Source: Aulostomus chinensis
Lineage: Eukaryota; Chordata; Actinopteri; Syngnathiformes; Aulostomidae
Direction: 5' to 3'
DNA: 64,000 bases
NCBI GenBank assembly: GCA_037954235.1
Contig: JBBMOA010000020.1
Coordinates: 13,736,177-13,800,176, forward strand
Below, in pieces: positions 55,694-64,000 of this stretch (position 1 is the first letter of the stretch; the number at the start of each line of letters is the position of its first letter). The notes under the pieces were generated by a model. It had not been told where the DNA came from. It made no database searches and saw only the letters and a program-made list of their open reading frames with translations. The translations under genes and the position numbers were made by a program.

Positions 55694-57588
55694 GACAACA
55701 ACAGCAGCCATACAGTTGGTGGGTTCAGCCTATCAGACCACAGATAATACCACCATCCTTCCACTAATCAGGCCGGCTGAAAGACTCCTTTAAAAAGCAG
55801 GAGGAGGCCCCAGATAAGGAAGGCCAGCTCTTATGACTTTGTTTATCCCAGCCTGACAATAACATAACTGCTTTATCACGCACTGGCGGTAGGAAGGTCA
55901 GCATTCGCTCACATTAATATCAAACCAGAAGGGGACAGCGTACGCTCCCATGTTGCGCTACACTGTAAAACCCAAACTATCAAGAAGTTCTAAGCGAGGC
56001 TCTGGGTAAAGTTTGAGGTGTCACAGAGAGCAAAACATCACCAGAGAGAAGGTGTTTAGATTTTTAGATCTTCTCATCTCTAGTAACAATGACAATGTCA
56101 ACAAAAGAAGCTTTATAAATACTAAAATAAAAAATAAAATAAAAAACAGGCTATTGACGTCACACAGCTGCAAATTTAATACGATAATGACCAAAAATTA
56201 AGCACGCAAGACAGAAGCAGAAGTAAACTACACACAAAAAAAGAGAAAAGTTAAAACGCAAACAACGCCAGACAACATTTGTCTCCGTGCAACCGAGGGC
56301 ACCAATCTAAAATTTTGCCCGGAGCTCTGGCCCTTTGGGGATCACATGCATCCACATGCATCCGCATTAAAAAAAACAAAAACAAAACGAAACATCCCCA
56401 TACTGACTAGCAAAGACACACACACACACACTCATATATGCACATCTGTGTGAGATTTCAAAATAAAATGTTTCCCAGGAAAAACAGAAGAGAAATGTCA
56501 CATGACTGGTTTTATGGGAAGAAAAGGGATCAGTAGTTTTGATTGTTGGGAAATGGAAGTCCATCGAGTAAAATTTGGTTTAACACTGCTTTTTTTTTTA
56601 ACAGCAGTCATGGAAGTGTGTGACTACGGTGTGTGTTTGGGTGAAGTGTGAAGGGGTGCCCAGTAAAAAGTCAACAAACAAGTTAGATTTGGTTTAATGA
56701 GGAGAGCAAAGAAAGGGCAAGTCTGCCCCTGTGCCCTTTGATCAAGAGCCTGCCTGGCCAGCTTGGCAACAGACTGCACGTCTCCGGCATCGATAGTTGG
56801 ATAGCCCAGTATTCAGCAGGTTCATTGTGTGGATCGAGCCAACCAACCCCACCACCGCCAACGGCACCACCGTCACCCCCTGCTCCCCCACCCCGCCCCT
56901 CTCTCCTGATGCCACAGGGTGGGGTGTGGGGCAGCAGTAAACATGTTCCCAGGGCTGGAGTCAGCACTCCCAGAGCTGCCGGGAGCCCCATGGCTCAGCA
57001 AAGCTGCAGAAGAGGCTGGTCAGCGTTAGGGCTTACGACACACCAAACCCCTTTCACATAAAAAGCGCTTAGGCTCGGGGGTCCAGCTTCACAGACGGGG
57101 CCAAACACTATTGTCAGTGTCCGCACTGACTACTCTGTAGGGCTTGACTGTACTCACATCAGGAGTGTGTGTGTGAGTGTGTGTGTTTCAGTGATTCAGG
57201 CATATGCTTCTTCTCACTGAGGCAGTTATTACACCTCCAGCTTGTCGTCTCTTAAATCCTCCACAGTTCGTCTGCAGTTGCTTCCCTCAGCTCGTTTATG
57301 CACACACACACACACAGACACACACAGACACGCATACACACACACACCAGATGTTGTAAACAAGTCACATGGATTCTTAAGAGGCAAACTGGAGAGAAAT
57401 CAAATATTATATAGAAATATTGAACTGATCCAGCTGGTCATGTGACACAGACACATAATGAACGATCTCGCGCTAGTTTCACGGTTTATTTCCTTCTTCT
57501 ACAAATTTACATTTGATGTCGCATATGACTGACAAACAAGTTCCAATGTTATGATTAACTAAACACACACACACAGGACTGCTTTGAG

Positions 57589-57620
<32 letters not shown>

Positions 57621-59100
57621 CGTTGCAATTGCCACCTTAACCACTAACATGTGCCAACCTGGAGATGATACCGTGTAAAAACGATGGTCGTGCTGTTGCT
57701 ACGGGCACTTGGTGCACCAAGGTTAAAACACCTGTAGCCAAAAGAATTATTAAACATTAGTTTGGAAACTAATTAAATATGCTTTTTCTTATTTTCTCTC
57801 ACATATACAGAAAATTGGCGCCACAGACGTGTTTAAAGTCTTGTCACTGTTTCATACCCTTTGACTCGCAGGCCTGTTTGACCTGAGTTTCTACTGACTG
57901 CTATCAGCATACACGCTGATGATGTTGGACATAATTTAGTCCGTTTTTCAATGATATGATTGCACGTATTTTCCACTAAAATGTTACGATGCTCAATTAG
58001 AGTGAGAAATGAGGACATCATCTATGTCACGGTTGTTCCAGCTTATCCATAATTCGAGTTCACAGGTGCAGAATGAGGTCAGTTTAATTTACACAGCATC
58101 AAATTTAAAATAAAACTTTATCTCATGCCACTTAATAAGAGCAGGTCTAGAACCACCCTCTTTAATTGAATTTAAAGCGATCCAACATTCAGCAGGACTT
58201 GGCACGGGTGGCGACGGAAAAACCGCATCAGGCACACAACACTGATGAACGCAGGACGCAAGGTAGCGCTGCCAGGTGAAATACAAAGATTTTAGGAAGT
58301 CTGTGTCTTGGAGGATGAGCTGTGGGGCTCCATAATCATGCAAAGCAACTCTTGTTAAGTCCCAGTAAACAATAGAGCTGGAAATGGGGAGAATAGATCC
58401 ACTTTAACAATGTTTTTAACATCTGATGAGCTGGACAGAAGCCTGAACTCATTTCCACTTCTTTTTATAGGACTATCTTCATAGAAACTCTTTCACGGTT
58501 ATTATACCAGGGTGTTTTCTGTTTGATAAATGACATTTTTCATACGTCAACACACGTCAAAGTGTCACGGAGGTGCTGCAAAGTTAATCCTAGCTTCCTA
58601 AAGTTCACCAGATCCAACACCTGGAACTGTCAGTCTTGTGGTGTCACATTTTCATGCTTTAGAGGTCAGAAACAAGCTACACTGAAATACTGCCATGGTG
58701 TAACAAGTGAGGTAAGACAGGATTCACAGTGTGTTTCTATGTCTGCTAATGCAAGACTTAAACACACGATTCAGATAAAGGGCATATATAGCTCGATGGA
58801 GTATATTTGGACTCTGTTGAAAGAAACTTTTTTTTTTTTTTAGAATATGCACTTACTGTCAATTCTCCTTGGAGCCAGACAAGAGGATAAATACCCCCCC
58901 TTTCATGTGTATGTGCATTAGGCAGCTGAGGCCCATGCTAGTTAGCTTAGCATACATCCAGCATAAGTCATCAACTCTACTTTTCTCAGAAAATGATTTT
59001 TTGTATAAAAACATGAAATGACGAGCATAGATTCAGATACCCGAACTACTTTCCTGACTGGTCGCGGTAATTTCATGCATCTCGAAATGTCAAACAACAC
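55350..59100. other. Region upstream of SESN1, no exon recognised
   Basis: Contains a CTG repeat (55657-55692), a GC-rich stretch at 56700-57060 with Pro-rich translation, CA tracts at about 56415 and 57300-57350, and a TG tract at 57594-57619. The long-isoform first exon of sestrin-1 was looked for and not found. Confidence 0.5.
55657..55692. repeat. (CTG)12 trinucleotide repeat
   Basis: Twelve uninterrupted CTG units about 0.5 kb upstream of the SESN1 start region. Translated on the minus strand it gives an Ala run in a short frame (55490-55711) with no family resemblance. Confidence 0.95.
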
Positions 59101-59135
59101 AATGATGGCTAGAAGAGCGACTGCTGCTACCGATC

Positions 59136-59417
59136 ATGGTTGACTTTGTAAGAAAGGATGAGGAGGATTACTGCTGGACAAACCAAGATCCAGAACCTGA
59201 TCTATTTGAAACAGAATACACAGAAGAAGAACGACAGTTTTCTCAGATGTTAAGCAGGCGGGACAGAGGTATGCCAACACCCACTAGCAGTCATTGTGCT
59301 AGGCTAACTAGCCATCAGCTGATCTATGTGGATCTAATATGCAGAAAAGAGAAGTATCCGTCCTCTTGTCTGGCTCCGGAGAGGATGGAGGAAAAAGAAC
59401 ATGTCAACATTTCCTAA
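59136..59417 (+). pseudogene. Relic of a transposon-type ORF with an ETEYTEEE motif
   Basis: A 93-codon frame containing DPEPDLFETEYTEEERQFS. Similar acidic EPEYTEEELR stretches occur in repetitive fish ORFs that go on to a P2X7-tail-like Cys domain; that domain is not present here. It ends soon after. The identification is tentative. Confidence 0.3.
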
Positions 59418-59433
59418 AACATTGACATGTTCT
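59397..59433. repeat. Short inverted repeat
   Basis: GAACATGTCAA is followed 14 bases later by its reverse complement TTGACATGTTC, at the end of the transposon-like frame. Confidence 0.8.
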
Positions 59434-60427
59434 TTCCATTCAAAACCTGCTTCCATGTGCAATGATTGAGAAAACAACACTTTTGGTGCAAAAAAAAAGT
59501 GCATAGCTAGATAGCTAGCATAGCTACATTTGTCAGGTTCGATGGCACAAGAGTGAATCTAAACTATTATAATTTGCTTCAACACAAATAGTTTCTTTAA
59601 GATTTAACTCTCTTCTGTCAACAATTAGTTTGTAAAAAGTTTTATAAGTAGAAACATACGGCAGTTGTATTTTTTCGTGTTTGTTTATGAGAGTGGATCA
59701 TAATTAACAACAGCCTTTAACCAATAAAGACCAAGGCAAAAAAAAAAAAAAATCACAAAGAGAGCGGAGGCCACGCCAGACGTAAACTCTGCACATGTGT
59801 GTCTCAGTGCTGCGGCTGCTGTGTTTTCTCAGGCAGTTGAGATGTGAGACGGAGCGCAACACAAAAACTGCAGGGATGTTCAACAAGTGGCAGAAGTCCA
59901 CCAAACCAGTTCGAACCTGACCTATCAGTGCACAGAAGAGAGGAAGCAGAAAACTCTCCAAACCTGACATAAGCCTAGCAACAGGCTTCCACCAATCACA
60001 GGGCAGGACAACAGTTACAGGAACCAATCTTCTCTTCTCTCTCTCTCTCTCTCGTTCTTGTTTCTCTGTTAAAAAGAGAAGAAGAAAAAAAAAGAGGAGG
60101 AAAAAAAGTTCTGTCGAAGTTCACCGAACAACCTAATCTGGTCTGTTTCATAGAAAGTGAAGTATTTTACTGCTGGATTTGTCATACTTGATACCAATGT
60201 CTCCTAACTTCACAGTAAATACAAAACCACATGGTTCAGCTTAGCCCGAGGCCAACAACAGCAACTCAGAAAAACAAGCCAGGATTGTTTTTTCCATCTT
60301 GAGCGCGTTTTAAAACAAGTGTAAACATTTTATGAGTGCACGGGGAGGAATACATTAATAAATACAGAAGATTCACAAATGTGTCGCTAGTTGAGTCAAA
60401 GAGAAAAAAAAAAGTGCAGATTCAGAG

Positions 60428-60466
<39 letters not shown>

Positions 60467-63203
60467 AAACACTGCTCTGGGTTCAAGCCTGTTCATCTAT
60501 CACTGAGCATTTGCTTAGTACTGGAGGGTTAACCCTTAGCTGTCCCTCCCACCAGGCCACACAGCCAGCAGTACATTTCCCCCTCATGACACAGGAGCAT
60601 TGTTAACGTTTTATCAAGTTCTTTTCATTACTGTTAATTCAGCTTTATTTTAAATGTACAGTTGTGGGAAGAAACTGGACCAGCGTTGCCTTTAAACCCT
60701 CTCTTGACTGACTCCTGGCCCCCTTTTCTTGTCTTTTCTCCCCCAGCTGTCTCCTCTCTGATCTGTGTGTTTTCTGGCATGCTATCACAGTACAGTGGTC
60801 TCGCCAAAGCGCCGGCTTTCCTGACAGGAGAGGCGTGCCCCCCCCCCCCCCAGCGATTTCTGGGACCAGCATACAGCAACACTGGGAGGAAGCGGCGTTC
60901 CCTGGATTCCATGAAAAGCAGGGGAACTGCAGAGACTTCAGGGAGAACACGGAAAAGAAGAGGGGTGGAAAAAAAATCCAGGGGAAAGAGGTATCTGGGA
61001 CAAAAGATAACCTTTTCTTTATACCAGTCAGGCGTTAACATGCATATAATAATCTAAACGTGCAATGTGCTACAGTTCAGGGGAAAAGGCGTTGGCCTGC
61101 AACCCCTGTGTGCACGTGAGGAAGAATGAGTTCCCGGGGATGTTATTCTAACAGGGAGAGGGCAGCTGTCACAATACAACAGGCTCTGAGAGAAAAGAAC
61201 CCATAGAAAAACTGAAAATACTGAACCATCCCCTGCTATCTTTAGCCCAATACGACACAATGACCATAACTCAATTGGGAACTCTTTTTCTCGGCCCTCC
61301 CTTTTGTAGATCAATAGGAAATGCAAGTGATAAGCCCCCCCCCCCCCCCAAAAAACACAGCTGAAACTACAAAATATTGCTTGAATATTTGAGATAGTGA
61401 AGAGACGTGTGGTGAAATCTAGGGCAGGCTTATCTCTACTACTTCACAAACACAAGACTAACAAAGCTGACCTTATATCAGTATTGCGCCTCGGACGACC
61501 CAAAAGAAAAAAAAAATCAGCCCCTCTGGTCTGCGGTGCACCCTCCTGGCATGCACAGCTGTTTTTTTTCCTCTCTCCCTCTCTCTTTTCTCTGACAAGT
61601 CCTCGGCTCTGCTGACTGTGCAAAAAATGACTCATCTCACCGGGACGCTAGCCAAAACTTTGTTGATCATTCCCCCTATAATTCTTAATGGGCACTGTAA
61701 ACCTAGCGCAAAGGATATGGCCCTCAACCTGCTTCTTTTGTCAACACGGAGATTCACTCTCAATATAAAAAAGAAGTTTATAATGATAATTCGAACCGCA
61801 GCAAAAACAGAAGTACAAACTCGATGAAGCGCTGCGGGGCGTATAAAAACAAGGGAGTCAGTGAACCTGTGCTCTGTAGGAGAACAGGAAGGGGGGACAG
61901 TCCTGGGAGCTCAGTTCCAGCCTGAAGTCGGCCGGGTGAGACAGGAGACGCTAACAGTTACTGATCAAGACTGAAGTAACATCATAGATACTACAGCAAA
62001 CATCAGGAGCTACAGTGGCCAGTTTCACTTCTACCCTTCACTCCTTTTTTTCCACTATCCATCTGTACCTCCACTGGGATGTGTTCTGATTGCTACACCG
62101 GAGAGGGGACGTGACACCACCGCTCTACTTTAAGGGAGGGGTGAGGAAGTGATATGGCCTAATCGTTGCCCTCGGCACCATTTTGGCAGTGTACTGTTAC
62201 TTCATTAATAGGAAATGAGCACCAGGACTGAATGGTAGAACAAAATGGCTGACGGAACCTTATTTCAGTGTGACATCATAGCTCCATTAATGTTTAATCT
62301 GTTATGAAATGTCTGTTTGATTAACCGGGGAACCGGATCGACTCTGTCAGACCTCTTCGCTCTCACAACACTTCTAGTGATTTTATTTCGTTGATGCCCC
62401 TTTTGACATTAAACAGAGGAGACAAATATGTTTTTTTCTAAATGAATATTCTTAGGAAATGACTGATACTGCTTTTAAAACACTTCGACTTCTATTTTAT
62501 TTACAGTTTTTTTTTTTAATACTCTATTTACCTCCAATGCAATCAAATGCAACGTGCTTCAAACAAAGCCAACCTAACAGATATTTACTCTTGTGGGCAA
62601 ACTCTGTACAACAGCTATATGTGCTAACTGGGAATAAATCTGGCCAAAGTTGAATCCCACTGAATAAACTAGCTGCTACCATTATAGACTAACCAGATGC
62701 ACAACAGAAATATCCTCAGCCCTCTCCTGTACCTCTCTGGATGACTCAGTTCTCTGAGATATGGCACCAATAATATACACAAACTTGATGCGTGCAAACA
62801 CAACGACAAGTAGCAACGTATATAGACTGATAGGTGTACATGCATGCGTGTTGAGACTGTACCCAAAGAGTTCCTCAAATATGAAAACACAAGCACATGA
62901 CGGGAGATCATGAGTTTGCACTGTTGAGCACAACACCAAAGCAGAAAATGCTTAGCTGGTCATGTTTCTTTCACTGGCTAAAATAGTGGTTAGGCAAATA
63001 TGCTACAGTAAGTCTCACTGGTGCGTTATAGTCAATATTTTCAATAAATACAAGAGTTAAAGGATGGCCTTTTTCCATCAATGGGATAAAACGGACTGTT
63101 TATATTCTACCAGTTTACATCCTTCTATGACCACACAAGGTTTACTTATGCACCAATTCTTCGTCTTTTTAGAAACTCCCCATGGACCTGATAACCCTGA
63201 CAG

Positions 63204-63256
<53 letters not shown>

Positions 63257-63600
63257 GTCCTCTGTTTAATGCCACAGGTAGTGTTGGACATATTTGCACT
63301 GTGGTTAATCTATTACAGACCAGCAGGACCAAGAAAAGAACAAACCCACAGCTGAAAAATCTTCTGTATTCTTTCCCCTCTGTGGATTCAGGTCCAGTTT
63401 GAGTCTCATTTACTTTCAAGTGTCAGATACAATAAGGAGATTAGACTGGTTTTGTTCAGTGTCGAATACACTTATTGTATTACTGTGGTGATGAAAACAT
63501 GTTGTCACTTCATGCAGCTATTAATTATTCATTGCTTTTCACATGAGAAAGTGGTTCATTTATATTTGAAAACTTAAAGCTTAAAACCTCTGCCCTTTGT
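59434..63600. other. Noncoding region, no gene recognised
   Basis: CT tracts (60030-60053 and 60431-60466), poly-C runs (near 60838 and 61335) and a TG tract (63205-63254). The frame at 60662-61057 has no family resemblance. It could be intron or UTR of a gene beyond the window. Confidence 0.5.
63205..63254. repeat. TG microsatellite
   Basis: About 25 uninterrupted TG units. Confidence 0.97.
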
Positions 63601-63603
63601 TTG

Positions 63604-63651
63604 CCTGCTCGCTCACAAAAAAAAGAAGAACTTTTTTTGTGAGCGAGCAGG
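63604..63651. repeat. Perfect 20-bp inverted repeat (hairpin)
   Basis: CCTGCTCGCTCACAAAAAAA at 63604-63623 and its exact reverse complement at 63632-63651, separated by eight bases (AGAAGAAC). Not flanked by an obvious target-site duplication. Confidence 0.95.
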
Positions 63652-64000
63652 AGCATCAGTTGAGGAGGAAGCTGTTACATTTTGGAGCAGGTATGTTTAA
63701 AAAGGGTGAAAAATGAGCTCTTGACACATTTAATTTGGCTGAGCTCCTTATGCCTGACAGCAAGACTGAGTGCATTCTGCTTTGCATTAGTGTTACAAAC
63801 AAGCATTAAAATAAACTACTGTATACTGGGACATACTCATTAACAAGTTGTCTTCCATTACCCAAATTGGGTACAGACAACGGAAGCCTGGCTGTGTTTG
63901 CAATGAATTCATCAATGACGAGTGCCGAGGCAGTTTTTGATGTAGCAAACTCAGCTACATTTTCACTGCGGTTTGACTTAGTCAGCTGGGAACTAATTGT

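Noticed and set aside
55490..55711. Poly-Ala frame over the CTG repeat as a coding repeat
   Set aside because: Short, no splice context or family resemblance; explained by the trinucleotide repeat.
56738..57061. Pro-rich 107-aa frame
   Set aside because: Composition follows C-rich sequence; the opposite strand is equally open (Gly-rich); no family resemblance.
60662..61057. 131-aa frame with basic C-terminus as a gene or precursor
   Set aside because: It crosses a poly-C run, has no signal peptide or conserved block, and frames on both strands are open.
55350..64000. Long-isoform first exon of sestrin-1 or a CEP57L1 gene
   Set aside because: Searched all frames for the long-isoform N-terminus and for coiled-coil CEP57-like sequence; nothing matched.

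Overview
The window is nuclear DNA of a ray-finned fish, most likely a spiny-rayed teleost. The coding exons are vertebrate in type, introns are short to moderate, CA/TG and TA microsatellites are dense, and the interspersed repeats (tRNA-type SINEs with a GGAT tail, a Ty3/Gypsy element, a non-LTR reverse-transcriptase relic) are of teleost type. The species cannot be named from the sequence. No bacterial or phage features, CRISPR arrays or tRNA/rRNA genes were seen.

Three protein-coding genes lie in the order FOXO3 (+), ARMC2 (+), SESN1 (-). This is the order and orientation known at human 6q21, so the block is conserved vertebrate synteny. (1) 1-4536 is the 3' part of the large FOXO3 intron. 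4537-6014 is the main coding exon, from the second half of the forkhead domain to the stop codon. A spliced 3'UTR exon begins at 6982 and may run to a poly(A) signal at 11152. FOXO3 exon 1 lies before the window. (2) 11160-32500 is intergenic and repeat-bearing: SINEs, a non-LTR relic and a 4.4 kb decayed Ty3/Gypsy element at 25194-29629 with an AACAG target-site duplication. (3) 33023 carries an RFX-type X-box, followed by ARMC2 with 17 inferred coding exons (35014-49293, about 822 aa). (4) SESN1 is on the minus strand, nine coding exons (54971 down to 52040, 488 aa), with a long 3'UTR meeting ARMC2 tail to tail near 49.6 kb. (5) 55350-64000 is upstream of SESN1; no exon was recognised there, only microsatellites, a CTG repeat, a transposon ORF relic and a perfect 20-bp hairpin.

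Functionally, FOXO3 (AKT-controlled transcription factor) and SESN1 (stress-induced leucine sensor acting on GATOR2/mTORC1) belong to one known regulatory axis. The SESN1 5' region here has a FOXO-type GTAAATA word, and intron 1 holds a cluster of p53-like half-sites. ARMC2, a ciliary/flagellar armadillo protein, sits between them and has its own cilia-type promoter motif. Splice sites were assigned by eye from GT/AG signals, reading phase and family resemblance; all exons of ARMC2 and SESN1 join in phase. I did not find a convincing wholly new biological system. The most unusual items are two AT-rich palindromes, microsatellites abutting three consecutive ARMC2 splice acceptors, the tail-to-tail ARMC2/SESN1 ends and the intronic p53-like cluster.
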